Shown piece by piece: positions 34,595-42,825 of a stretch of DNA of 58,181 nucleotides; position 1 is the first letter of the stretch, and every line of letters starts with the position of its first letter. The position numbers and the translations under genes were made by a program. Under the pieces are notes generated by a model. It was not told where the DNA came from and ran no database searches. It was given only the letters and a program-made list of their open reading frames with translations. Origin of the DNA: Chitinophagaceae bacterium (GTDB lineage: Bacteria > Bacteroidota > Bacteroidia > Chitinophagales > Chitinophagaceae); assembly GCA_947451935.1 (NCBI GenBank), contig CANGBH010000010.1:1-58181 (forward strand), in the 5' to 3' direction.

Positions 34595-35758
34595 TTAGCT
34601 AGCTAATGCCTGTAAAATCTCTTCTAATATATCATCTGGATGCTCTAGCCCGACAGACAAACGAATAAGTCCCGGTGTTATCCCCACAGCAGCACGTTCG
34701 GCCTCTGATAATTTTGAATGGGTTGTACTGGCTGGATGGGAAGCAATCGTTCTGCTATCCCCTAAATTATTGGTCATCGATAGCCAAGTTAAACTGTTCA
34801 AAAACGTACGTCCACCTTCAATCCCAGATTTAAGTTCAAATGTCAATACGCCACCACCATTCTTCATCTGTTTTTGTGCAATAGCATATTGTGGATGGGA
34901 AGGCAGGAATGGATATTTAACGCTTTCCAGTGCAGGATTACCTTCTAGCTTTTTAGCAATATATAAAGCATTCTCTGCATGTTTATCCATTCGCACATAC
35001 AACGTTTCTAGACTTTTAGAAAGCACCCAAGCATTAAATGGACTCATAGATGGTCCAGTATTTCTAACAAACAGATACATCTGTTTTATTAATTCCTTAT
35101 TCCCTACAACAACACCTCCTAATACTCGGCCTTGGCCATCTATGAATTTAGTTGCAGAGTGCAAAACCAAATCAGCTCCAAATTTCAATGGTTGTTGAAT
35201 AGCTGGTGTGGCAAAACAGTTGTCGACAACAAATAAAATATTATGCTTCTTGCAAATAGCCGAGACAAAATCTAAATCAATGATATCTAAACCTGGATTA
35301 GATGGCGTTTCAACATAAAGCATTTTTGTATTGGGCTTGATAAGGGCCTCAATACGATCAGGATGATTCATGTCGAAATAACTATAGTCAATACCCCAAC
35401 GATTCAAGTATTTTGTAAGGATAGTATGGGTAGACCCGAAAACCGCAGATGCAGAAATAATATGATCTCCGGAAGAAAGAAAAGTCATAAAGGTTGAAAA
35501 CACAGCAGCCATACCGGTTCCTGTTGCAATCCCATCTTCCGCACCTTCAAGTAAACAAACTTTTTTAATAAACTCGTCAACGGTGGGATTTGAAAATCGA
35601 GAATAAATATTTACATCCAAACTATCATCGGCAAAAGCAGCAGCCATATCTTCTGCTGAATCATAGACGAAACTACTTGTCAAAAACAAGGGCGTTGAAT
35701 GTTCCTTTTCAGCGGTTCTTTCTGTTTGGGTTCGTATAGCAATTGTTTCTGGACGCAT
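34595..35758 (-). CDS. metZ: O-succinylhomoserine sulfhydrylase (Cys/Met PLP enzyme)
   Basis: 387 aa fold-type I PLP enzyme. ETIAIRTQTERTAEKEHSTP at the N-terminus, YSRFSNPTVDEF, ATGTGMAAVFSTF, VETPSNPGLDIIDL and the Schiff-base lysine in LHSATKFIDGQGRVLGG (Lys204) are visible. The FIDGQGRVLGG segment is the pattern of MetZ, which makes homocysteine from O-succinylhomoserine and sulfide, rather than MetB or MetC. Related acetylhomoserine enzymes remain possible. It lies between the OsmC-family gene and the membrane methyltransferase. Confidence 0.88.
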   Translation of the reverse strand: MRPETIAIRTQTERTAEKEHSTPLFLTSSFVYDSAEDMAAAFADDSLDVNIYSRFSNPTVDEFIKKVCLLEGAEDGIATGTGMAAVFSTFMTFLSSGDHIISASAVFGSTHTILTKYLNRWGIDYSYFDMNHPDRIEALIKPNTKMLYVETPSNPGLDIIDLDFVSAICKKHNILFVVDNCFATPAIQQPLKFGADLVLHSATKFIDGQGRVLGGVVVGNKELIKQMYLFVRNTGPSMSPFNAWVLSKSLETLYVRMDKHAENALYIAKKLEGNPALESVKYPFLPSHPQYAIAQKQMKNGGGVLTFELKSGIEGGRTFLNSLTWLSMTNNLGDSRTIASHPASTTHSKLSEAERAAVGITPGLIRLSVGLEHPDDILEEILQALAS

Positions 35759-35786
35759 GTAATAAAAATTAAAAAAAATGTGGGTA

Positions 35787-36224
35787 TTATCCGTTTACTT
35801 CTTCACCATTTACGAGAACAGTGAAATCAATGGTAGCTCCTGCTAACCTCAATGTCTCTGCAACTGAACAATATTTTTTTATGGATAGATCAACTGCGCG
35901 AAAGCCTTTGGATGGATCAATTTCTCCACTCAATTTAAAAATAACCTTGACTGTTTTCCATAGCGAAGGCTCTTTCCCTGCTTCACGCTGACCATCAGCC
36001 TCTATCTCCAAATTCACAAGTCCTTGCTTCTGCTTTTTAAGTATACTGATAACATCCACTGCACTGCATCCACATAGAGCTCCTAAAAGAGTCTGCATAG
36101 GCCTAAATCCCGCCCCATTACCCCCTTGGTCAGCAGGGATATCCATTCGGATAGAGTGACTATCCTCATCAATAATATCCATTCCAAAGGCATTGTCAGC
36201 CAACCTAGCTTTAATTAGTGCCAT
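35787..36224 (-). CDS. OsmC/YhfA-family protein
   Basis: 145 aa. GFRPMQTLLGALCGCSAVDVISILKKQ holds the conserved Cys of the family and the central helix; a second redox Cys is in KKYCSVAETLRLAGATIDF. OsmC/Ohr proteins reduce organic peroxides, while the YhfA branch is of uncertain function. The gene has an exact -7 promoter box 18 bp upstream and precedes metZ by 28 bp in the same direction, a common pairing with sulfur metabolism genes. Confidence 0.85.
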   Translation of the reverse strand: MALIKARLADNAFGMDIIDEDSHSIRMDIPADQGGNGAGFRPMQTLLGALCGCSAVDVISILKKQKQGLVNLEIEADGQREAGKEPSLWKTVKVIFKLSGEIDPSKGFRAVDLSIKKYCSVAETLRLAGATIDFTVLVNGEEVNG

Positions 36225-36241
36225 AGCAACAATTTAGAGTG

Positions 36242-36249
36242 CAAATATA
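36242..36249 (-). promoter_or_regulatory. OsmC-family gene promoter, -7 box TATATTTG
   Basis: Exact TAnnTTTG match followed by C, 18 bp before the ATG; predicted leader about 13 nt. Confidence 0.65.
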
Positions 36250-36301
36250 CACGATTAGGCTCTAATGCTATACGCAATACCCCTAATTCAATCGGGTTCG
36301 C

Positions 36302-36332
36302 TTTGATATAACATCATTGTTTTTTACATTTG
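36302..36332 (+). promoter_or_regulatory. Promoter of coiled-coil gene (TTTG, 19 bp, TACATTTG)
   Basis: The -33 TTTG (36302-36305) and exact -7 TACATTTG (36325-36332) are 19 bp apart. The ATG at 36336 starts only 4 bp after the box, so the message would be leaderless or nearly so. Confidence 0.65.
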
Positions 36333-36335
36333 AAT

Positions 36336-36638
36336 ATGATCGATCCCCAGGAAACAATATTATTAGAGGAGAAAATTGCAGAGCTTGAAGGCAGAATGAG
36401 AATGCTTCAAGACGAAAAGCTGAAGCTTCAATCAGATATTGATTTTCTAACGAAAGAAAAAGAAATTTTAATGAATGCGCTTGACGAGTTTAAGCAAATC
36501 GAATCAACCATGGAAGAAGTAAGGGCCAAAAACATACAACTTGAAAGCCAACTTGCCTCTATGGTTAGCTCGATAGAGCATTCTGAAGAAGCGCTAAAGA
36601 AAAATGCTAATATAAAACCAAGAGGTTTTAATGCTTAA
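36336..36638 (+). CDS. Small coiled-coil protein of unknown function
   Basis: 100 aa from the ATG at 36336. Nearly all of it is heptad-patterned helix (ILLEEKIAELEGRMRMLQDE, LDEFKQIESTMEEVRAKNIQ), with a disordered basic tail (KKNANIKPRGFNA). It resembles short septum-type or scaffold coiled coils in shape only; I do not recognise a family. A TTG six bases upstream overlaps the promoter and is not a start. Its stop shares four bases with the stop of the convergent rfbD. Confidence 0.7.
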   Translation: MIDPQETILLEEKIAELEGRMRMLQDEKLKLQSDIDFLTKEKEILMNALDEFKQIESTMEEVRAKNIQLESQLASMVSSIEHSEEALKKNANIKPRGFNA

Positions 36639-37498
36639 ACTTCACTCGTTAATTTTTCTATACAATTACGTAGGCTTTTTTCCCAATCGATCAATTCAAT
36701 TCCAAAAGTAGAGACAATCTTTTGCTTGTCCAATACGCTATATAAAGGCCTTTTGGCTGGCGTAGGGTATTCATGAGTAGGAATAGGATTCACTTTACAA
36801 GCACTATCAATTAACTTTTTTATTTCACGTGCAAATTCAAACCAAGTAGTCTCACCATGGTTTGAAAAATGATAAATTCCAGGAACCCATTTTGGTGAAC
36901 CAATAATCTGCATAACAGCTGATGCAATGTCAGCTGCCCAGGTTGGTGTTCCCTGTTGATCCGCAACAACTGATAATTGATCTTTTTCTGCCATTAAGCG
37001 CATCATAGTCTTCACAAAATTCTTTCCATGCACAGAATATACCCAAGATGTGCGAATGATAATCGCATTTGGACATTGGTTTATTGCCTCAATCTCTCCT
37101 TCCCGTTTCGACGCCCCATAAACTGATTGTGGATTTGTATCATCGGTCTCCTTATACGGCACTGCAGCAGTGCCATCAAAAACATAATCAGTTGATATAT
37201 GCACAAATTGGGTTCCATGGCTTTTGCATACAGCTGCAATCACACCAACAGATTCAGCATTCACTAAGTAGGCTAAGTCCTTTTCTTGCTCAGCCTTGTC
37301 CACTGCAGTATATGCAGCGCAATTGATACAGAAATCAGGCTGAAAAGAATTAAACACATTTCTTACCAACTCAAAATGATGTATTGGCAAATCCTCTCTC
37401 GACAAAAAAAGAAATTCATGATCAGGAAAACCTGCTGCTATGTCTCGAAATTCTTTTCCCAGTTGTCCGTTAGCTCCCGTTACAAGAATTTTTGCCAT
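36635..37498 (-). CDS. rfbD: dTDP-4-dehydrorhamnose reductase
   Basis: 287 aa SDR enzyme performing the last step to dTDP-L-rhamnose with NAD(P)H. The N-terminal ILVTGANGQLGKEF is the cofactor Gly motif; FCINCAAYTAVDKAE, HISTDYVFDG and the catalytic YGASKREGE follow. IRTSWVYSVHGKNFV and the QQGTPTWAADIA segment are typical of RfbD. It is the last gene of the nucleotide-sugar operon, 11 bp after rfbC. Confidence 0.96.
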   Translation of the reverse strand: MAKILVTGANGQLGKEFRDIAAGFPDHEFLFLSREDLPIHHFELVRNVFNSFQPDFCINCAAYTAVDKAEQEKDLAYLVNAESVGVIAAVCKSHGTQFVHISTDYVFDGTAAVPYKETDDTNPQSVYGASKREGEIEAINQCPNAIIIRTSWVYSVHGKNFVKTMMRLMAEKDQLSVVADQQGTPTWAADIASAVMQIIGSPKWVPGIYHFSNHGETTWFEFAREIKKLIDSACKVNPIPTHEYPTPAKRPLYSVLDKQKIVSTFGIELIDWEKSLRNCIEKLTSEV

Positions 37499-37509
37499 TA
37501 AAAAGTAAA

Positions 37510-38058
37510 TTAAAAATTAGAATCGCAATCGGCAAACCCAGGCAGGATAACATCTTTCTCAGAAACATTTGCTTTATCCATTTGGATTTTCCAATCTATT
37601 GCAAGTGCAGGATCATTAAAACAAATACCACCTTCACTCTGCTTATCATATAAGCCATCGCATTTATACATCACATCTGCCGTTTCACTTAATACCGAAA
37701 ATCCATGGGCAAATCCTCTGGGCACTAACAATTGCTGTTTATTCTCTGCAGAAAGGACAATTGAAAAGACCTTCCCATAAGTTACTTGATCCTTTCGCAG
37801 GTCTACCACTACATCCAAAATCTCTCCTTGTAAAACACGGACAAGCTTAGTTTGTGCAGATGGATTTTTTTGAAAATGTAATCCACGAATAACTCCATAA
37901 GATGAATGAGACTGATTATCCTGAACCCAATCAAAATGCAATCCAGCTTGTTTAAATGCTTGATCATTATAGCTTTCAAAAAAATAACCTCTAGCATCAC
38001 CAAACACTCTTGGTGTAACGACTTTAAGTCCTTCAAATGCAGTTGAGTCAAATTGCAT
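37510..38058 (-). CDS. rfbC: dTDP-4-dehydrorhamnose 3,5-epimerase
   Basis: 182 aa cupin-fold epimerase. The signature RVFGDARGYFFESYNDQAF, SYGVIRGLHFQ with the catalytic His, KLVRVLQGEILDVVVDLRK, and VPRGFAHGFSVLSETADVMYKC are all present. It acts between rfbB and rfbD in dTDP-rhamnose synthesis and starts 2 bp after the rfbB stop. The length is normal. Confidence 0.97.
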   Translation of the reverse strand: MQFDSTAFEGLKVVTPRVFGDARGYFFESYNDQAFKQAGLHFDWVQDNQSHSSYGVIRGLHFQKNPSAQTKLVRVLQGEILDVVVDLRKDQVTYGKVFSIVLSAENKQQLLVPRGFAHGFSVLSETADVMYKCDGLYDKQSEGGICFNDPALAIDWKIQMDKANVSEKDVILPGFADCDSNF

Positions 38059-38060
38059 AA

Positions 38061-39110
38061 TTATCTTTTTGTGTATTGTTGATCATAATATTGCTTGTAA
38101 GAACCAGATGTGATTCTAGATATCCATGTTTCATTGGCAAGATACCAATCTATTGTTTTATCAAGCCCTTCTTCAAATTGAAGTGAAGGGCTCCAACCTA
38201 ATTCATTCTCCAACTTAGTAGCATCAATGGCATAACGCTTATCATGGCCAGCACGATCCTTTACATAGGTAATAAGCTTTTCACTTTCCCCTTCAGCACG
38301 ATTTAGTTTTTTGTCCATAATTCGACAAAGCAAATGCACAATGTCAATATTTTTCCATTCGTTAAATCCACCGATATTGTATGTTTCTCCAGTTATACCC
38401 TTGTGAAATATAACATCGATAGCTCTTGCATGATCTTCTACCCAAAGCCAATCACGTACATTCTCCCCTTTACCATAAACTGGCAATGGTTTTGAATGCA
38501 CTATGTTATTAATCATCAATGGAAGAAGCTTCTCCGGAAATTGATGAGAGCCATAATTATTTGAACAATTGGAAACAACAACGGGAAGATTATAAGTATG
38601 ATGATAAGCCCTCACCAAATGATCAGAAGCTGCTTTCGACGCTGAGTAGGGTGAACGAGGATCATAGGGTGTTGTTTCTGTAAAAAACCCAACCTCGCCT
38701 AATGATCCATATACCTCATCAGTAGATACATGATAAAAAAGTTTATTAGTAAGGTCTGTCCAGTTTTTCTTTGCTGCATTAAGCAATACTCCTGTACCTA
38801 ATACATTAGTCTTTACAAATGACATAGGGTCTAAAATAGATCGATCAACATGACTCTCTGCAGCCAAATGGATTACTGCATCGAATTTTTTTTCTTCAAA
38901 TAGCGCCTCAACGAAAGACTCGTCAGTTATATCTCCTTTTACAAAAGTATAGTTTGGACTATTCTCTATGTCAGTAAGGTTTTCAAGATTACCAGCATAG
39001 GTCAAAGCATCTAGATTCGTGATAAAATAGTCAGGATATTTATGTACGAAAAGTCTCACCAAATGTGAACCGATAAACCCTGCACCACCTGTAATAAGTA
39101 TTTTTTTCAT
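38061..39110 (-). CDS. rfbB: dTDP-glucose 4,6-dehydratase
   Basis: 349 aa SDR enzyme. ILITGGAGFIGSHLVRL binds NAD; HLAAESHVDRSI, FYHVSTDEVYGSLGE (catalytic Thr-Asp-Glu) and YSASKAASDHLV (Tyr-x-x-x-Lys) follow, then VSNCSNNYGSHQFPEKLLP. It converts dTDP-glucose to the 4-keto-6-deoxy sugar. The thymidylyltransferase gene rfbA, which makes dTDP-glucose, is not in the window. The remnant of a sugar dehydrogenase lies directly upstream. Confidence 0.97.
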   Translation of the reverse strand: MKKILITGGAGFIGSHLVRLFVHKYPDYFITNLDALTYAGNLENLTDIENSPNYTFVKGDITDESFVEALFEEKKFDAVIHLAAESHVDRSILDPMSFVKTNVLGTGVLLNAAKKNWTDLTNKLFYHVSTDEVYGSLGEVGFFTETTPYDPRSPYSASKAASDHLVRAYHHTYNLPVVVSNCSNNYGSHQFPEKLLPLMINNIVHSKPLPVYGKGENVRDWLWVEDHARAIDVIFHKGITGETYNIGGFNEWKNIDIVHLLCRIMDKKLNRAEGESEKLITYVKDRAGHDKRYAIDATKLENELGWSPSLQFEEGLDKTIDWYLANETWISRITSGSYKQYYDQQYTKR

Positions 39111-39119
39111 CGTATAAAA

Positions 39120-39296
39120 TTATAACGTCCAATACATTCTTTGTGTTATTTTATTTCGCATGATTCCCTTTAAATCAACAATACATGCCGTTGGCTTTGA
39201 AATAGAACAATAATATGCTTCATCAAGCGACAGGTATGCATCATGAGGAACAGAGACAAATACTACGTCGTGATGTGATTCAAAAAATTCCATTTC
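39120..39296 (-). pseudogene. Remnant of a nucleotide-sugar (TviB/WbpO-type) dehydrogenase, C-terminal end only
   Basis: About 59 codons reading HHDVVFVSVPHDAYLSLDEA, then ACIVDLKGIMRN and a final RMYWTL. This is the end of the UDP-binding domain of UDP-N-acetylhexosamine 6-dehydrogenases, where a V-x-V-x-H strand is followed by V-D-x-K-G and a terminal Y/W-W-x-L. The rest of the roughly 420-residue enzyme is missing: the frame runs directly into the end of the UDP-xylose synthase gene. The domain match is from family knowledge; the truncation is seen. An internal ATG at 39290 could still start a 56-aa peptide. Confidence 0.7.
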
Positions 39297-40278
39297 AGCC
39301 TTTAGTATTAAACTCCTTGGGTTGCTTAGTGTATTCTTCAGGAGAAAGATTTTTAAAATAGTCATAGGTAATCTTCAATCCTTCAGCCCTGCCCACCTTC
39401 GGTTCCCATCCTAACAATTCTTTAGCTTTTGTTATATCCGGCTTACGTTGTTTAGGATCATCAACAGGCAATGGTTTATATATAATTTTAGCAGTTGACC
39501 CTGTGAGTTTTATAATTTCTTCGGCAAAATCTTTCAAGGAAATTTCAACAGGATTTCCTATGTTCACTGGATATGCATAATCACTATGCAAAAGTCTAAA
39601 AATTCCTTCTACAAGATCATCCACATAACAAAATGAACGTGTTTGAGAGCCATCTCCAAACACGGTTAAATCTTCCCCTCGTAACACTTGACCAATAAAT
39701 GCAGGAAGTGCACGACCATCATTTAATCGCATACGAGGACCATAGGTATTAAAAATGCGGATAATTCTGGTCTCTACTTGATGGTATGTATGATAAGCCA
39801 TAGTTATCGATTCCATGAAACGCTTCGCCTCATCGTAAACCCCTCTTGGTCCAACGGGGTTAACATTACCCCAGTATTCTTCCGTCTGAGGATGCACCAT
39901 TGGGTCACCATATACTTCTGAAGTAGAAGCGACAAGCATTCTAGCGCCTTTTGCCTTGGCAAGGCCAAGACAATTATGTGTACCAAGAGCACCAACCTTA
40001 AGTGTCTGAATTGGAATTTTTAAATAATCGATCGGACTTGCAGGCGATGCGAAATGAAGTATGTAATCCAATTGACCAGGAACATGAACAAACTTTGTGA
40101 CATCACAATGGTAAAATTCAAATTCCTTCAACTTGAAAAGATGTTCAATGTTTTTTAAATCCCCTGTAATGAGATTATCCATACCAACAACATCAAATCC
40201 CTCTTTGATGAAACGATCACATAAATGAGATCCAAGAAAACCAGCAGCTCCTGTTATTAGAATTCGTTTATTAGCCAT
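39295..40278 (-). CDS. UDP-glucuronate decarboxylase (UDP-xylose synthase)
   Basis: 327 aa SDR enzyme. [18 protein letters not shown] binds [23 protein letters not shown] is the UXS signature; STSEVYGDP and [14 protein letters not shown] provide the catalytic Ser/Thr, Tyr and Lys. [18 protein letters not shown] follows. It decarboxylates UDP-glucuronate, the product of the ugd gene 12 bp upstream, to UDP-xylose, so the two act in sequence. The C-terminal stop abuts the dehydrogenase remnant. Confidence 0.93.
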   Translation of the reverse strand: MANKRILITGAAGFLGSHLCDRFIKEGFDVVGMDNLITGDLKNIEHLFKLKEFEFYHCDVTKFVHVPGQLDYILHFASPASPIDYLKIPIQTLKVGALGTHNCLGLAKAKGARMLVASTSEVYGDPMVHPQTEEYWGNVNPVGPRGVYDEAKRFMESITMAYHTYHQVETRIIRIFNTYGPRMRLNDGRALPAFIGQVLRGEDLTVFGDGSQTRSFCYVDDLVEGIFRLLHSDYAYPVNIGNPVEISLKDFAEEIIKLTGSTAKIIYKPLPVDDPKQRKPDITKAKELLGWEPKVGRAEGLKITYDYFKNLSPEEYTKQPKEFNTKG

Positions 40279-40290
40279 GATGTTTTTAAA

Positions 40291-41601
40291 TTAATTATTT
40301 GAAGCCCTACCGATACTCTCATAATGAAATCCTAGCGACTTTATAGAGGCCACATCAAAAAGATTTCTACCATCAAAGATGACTTTATGTTTCATTTTAT
40401 TGACAATCTTAATAAAATCAGGCGTCCTGAATTCATTCCATTCTGTCGCAATAATCAATGCATCAGCGTCCGCAAGGGCATCATATTGATTTTCGGCAAA
40501 TGATATTTTATCCCCCATCAACCTTTTAACATTGGACATTGCTTCAGGATCAAATACAGTCACTGTGGCACCTTGAGCTAGTAATGCATCAATCATATAC
40601 AAGGCAGGCGCCTCACGAATATCATCAGTATTAGGCTTAAAGGCTAACCCCCAGATAGCAAATCGTTTTCCCTTTAGTGCATTATTGAAATACGATTCAA
40701 TCTTAGGTAATAAATGCAATTTTTGTTTTTCATTCACTTCCATTACGGCACTAAGTATCTTGAAATCATAATTGACTTCATTAGAACTCTTTACTAGAGC
40801 TTGTACATCTTTTGGGAAACAACTTCCTCCATATCCAATTCCGGGGAAGAGAAATCGTTTTCCGATACGAGCATCACTTCCTATACCAAGCCTTACCATA
40901 TCAACATCAGCCCCAAGTCGTTCACATAATTGTGCAACTTCATTCATAAACGAAATCTTAGTAGCCAAGAATGAGTTAGCTGCATATTTTGTAAGTTCAG
41001 CAGATCGGATATCCATAAAGATTAACGGATTTCCAGATCGCACAAATGGCGCATATAATTCATTCATTAATTTTTTTGCTCTCTCTGAAGCCGTTCCAAT
41101 AACTACACGATCTGGTTTCATGAAGTCTTCCACGGCAACTCCTTCGCGAAGAAATTCTGGATTGGATACTACATCAAAATCACAGCCAATATTTTTTGCA
41201 ATAGCTTGATGTACTTTTTCGGCAGTACCAACTGGCACAGTACTCTTGTCAACCACCACTACATAATCTTTGATGATTTTACCTAACTCAGAAGCAACAC
41301 CCAGCACATAACTAAGGTCTGCTGAACCATCTTCACCTGGAGGAGTAGGCAAGGCAAGGAATAATATTTTAGCCCCTTGAATACCTTCTAACAAATTTGA
41401 TGTAAAATTTAATCGACCCTCTTTTAGATTACGCAAAAACAACTTTTCTAATCCCGGTTCATAAATAGTAATCTCTCCGGATTTTAGACGATCAACTTTT
41501 TTTTGATCGATATCAACGCAGATAACCTCATTACCAGTTTCGGCAAAACATGTTCCTGTTACAAGCCCAACATAACCAGTACCGATGACAGCAATTTTCA
41601 T
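40291..41601 (-). CDS. ugd: UDP-glucose 6-dehydrogenase
   Basis: 436 aa. The NAD-binding MKIAVIGTGYVGLVTGTCFAETG opens the protein; STVPVGTAEKV, NPEFLREGVAVEDF and the catalytic GYGGSCFPKD (Cys261) are typical, followed by GLAFKPNTDDIREAPA and the UDP-binding C-terminal domain ending with FDGRNLFD. It oxidises UDP-glucose to UDP-glucuronate. It lies 8 bp after the aminotransferase gene and 12 bp before the UDP-xylose synthase gene. Confidence 0.97.
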   Translation of the reverse strand: MKIAVIGTGYVGLVTGTCFAETGNEVICVDIDQKKVDRLKSGEITIYEPGLEKLFLRNLKEGRLNFTSNLLEGIQGAKILFLALPTPPGEDGSADLSYVLGVASELGKIIKDYVVVVDKSTVPVGTAEKVHQAIAKNIGCDFDVVSNPEFLREGVAVEDFMKPDRVVIGTASERAKKLMNELYAPFVRSGNPLIFMDIRSAELTKYAANSFLATKISFMNEVAQLCERLGADVDMVRLGIGSDARIGKRFLFPGIGYGGSCFPKDVQALVKSSNEVNYDFKILSAVMEVNEKQKLHLLPKIESYFNNALKGKRFAIWGLAFKPNTDDIREAPALYMIDALLAQGATVTVFDPEAMSNVKRLMGDKISFAENQYDALADADALIIATEWNEFRTPDFIKIVNKMKHKVIFDGRNLFDVASIKSLGFHYESIGRASNN

Positions 41602-41609
41602 AGTTAACT

Positions 41610-42740
41610 TTATTTATTGATAAAATATAATACATGTGTTGTGATGTAATCAATTTGCTCATCATCCATCTCAGTATGTATGGGCAAAGAGACTACCCTC
41701 TCCGTAAGCCAATCAGTAATCGGCAAATCAACTTCAGGGAGTTCTAAAAATGAAAACATCAATTGCTTATGAGCAGGCACCGGATAATATATCATAGCAG
41801 GTATCTGCTGGCTGCTTAAATAATTAACCAATCCATCTCTATCCACCCCATCCAACTTCAAGGTATATTGATGGAATACATGAGTATTGTTTTGAGCAAT
41901 AATCGGTGTGGTAATCTTTGGATGGTTAGCAAACGCTTCATTATATCGCTCCGCTACATTTCGTCTAGCTTGATTATACGAATCAAGATGTTTTAGTTTA
42001 ATATTCAATATAGCAGCTTGCATACTATCCAACCTTGAATTGCACCCAACAAGGTCATGGTAATAACGCTTACTTTGTCCATGATTGGCAATCATCTTTA
42101 TTGTATCTGCTAAGGCCTGATTCTTTGTAAATATTGCTCCACCATCCCCAAATGCGCCTAGATTCTTAGAGGGAAAGAATGATGTGCATCCAATATCCCC
42201 AATTGTCCCCGTCATATAAGTCTTCCCATCGCTGAATTGAATAGACGCACCAATAGCTTGTGCATTATCTTCAATAACATAAAGGTTAAATTCTTGGGCT
42301 ATAGCCATAATTTCTTCCATTGCGGCAGATTGACCATAAAGATGCACCGGCACAATGGCCTTGGTCTTAGCCGTAATTGCTTTTCGAATAGTGGTTGGAT
42401 CTATGCAGAATGTCTCGGGATCAACATCTACAAAGACAGGCTTAAGTCTCAAGAGCGCCATCACTTCGGTAGTAGCGATATACGTAAAAGAGGGTGTAAT
42501 AATTTCATCTCCTGGTTGCAAACCCAGAGCCATCATAGCAATTTGAAGCGCATCGGTACCATTGGCACAAGGAATAACATGCTCGATTCCGAGAAAAGTA
42601 GACAGATTTTTAGAAAAATCCTGTACTGCAGGTCCATTGATAAATGCCGTATTCTCCATGACAGACAACACAGCCGCGTCAACCTCAGATTTTATACCGA
42701 GATACTGTCTTTTTAAATCCACCATTTGGATAGGCACCAT
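41610..42740 (-). CDS. DegT/DnrJ/EryC1/StrS sugar aminotransferase
   Basis: 376 aa PLP enzyme. MVDLKRQYLGIKSEVDAAV, VIPCANGTDALQIAMMALGLQPGDEIITPSFTY-like segments, DVDPETFCIDP, VPVHLYGQSAAMEEI and the PLP lysine in SFFPSKNLGAFGDGGA (Lys192) identify the family. It transfers an amino group to a keto-sugar nucleotide; the exact sugar (for example a 3-keto uronic acid of WbpE type) cannot be read from the sequence. It is the first gene of the operon, with a -7-like box TACCTTCG at 42759-42766. Confidence 0.92.
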   Translation of the reverse strand: MVPIQMVDLKRQYLGIKSEVDAAVLSVMENTAFINGPAVQDFSKNLSTFLGIEHVIPCANGTDALQIAMMALGLQPGDEIITPSFTYIATTEVMALLRLKPVFVDVDPETFCIDPTTIRKAITAKTKAIVPVHLYGQSAAMEEIMAIAQEFNLYVIEDNAQAIGASIQFSDGKTYMTGTIGDIGCTSFFPSKNLGAFGDGGAIFTKNQALADTIKMIANHGQSKRYYHDLVGCNSRLDSMQAAILNIKLKHLDSYNQARRNVAERYNEAFANHPKITTPIIAQNNTHVFHQYTLKLDGVDRDGLVNYLSSQQIPAMIYYPVPAHKQLMFSFLELPEVDLPITDWLTERVVSLPIHTEMDDEQIDYITTHVLYFINK

Positions 42741-42798
42741 ACGCTTTAATTAGGAACACGAAGGTAAGAAAAAATAGGCGGTAGACTGCATAACGTCG

Positions 42799-42806
42799 TA
42801 GCTTTG
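42799..42806 (+). promoter_or_regulatory. waaA promoter, -7 box TAGCTTTG
   Basis: Exact TAnnTTTG match inside the small palindrome CGTAGCTTTGCTACG (42797-42811), 20 bp before the waaA ATG. The divergent aminotransferase gene has its variant box 33 bp away. Confidence 0.6.
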
Positions 42807-42825
42807 CTACGAAAATGCATCTCGC

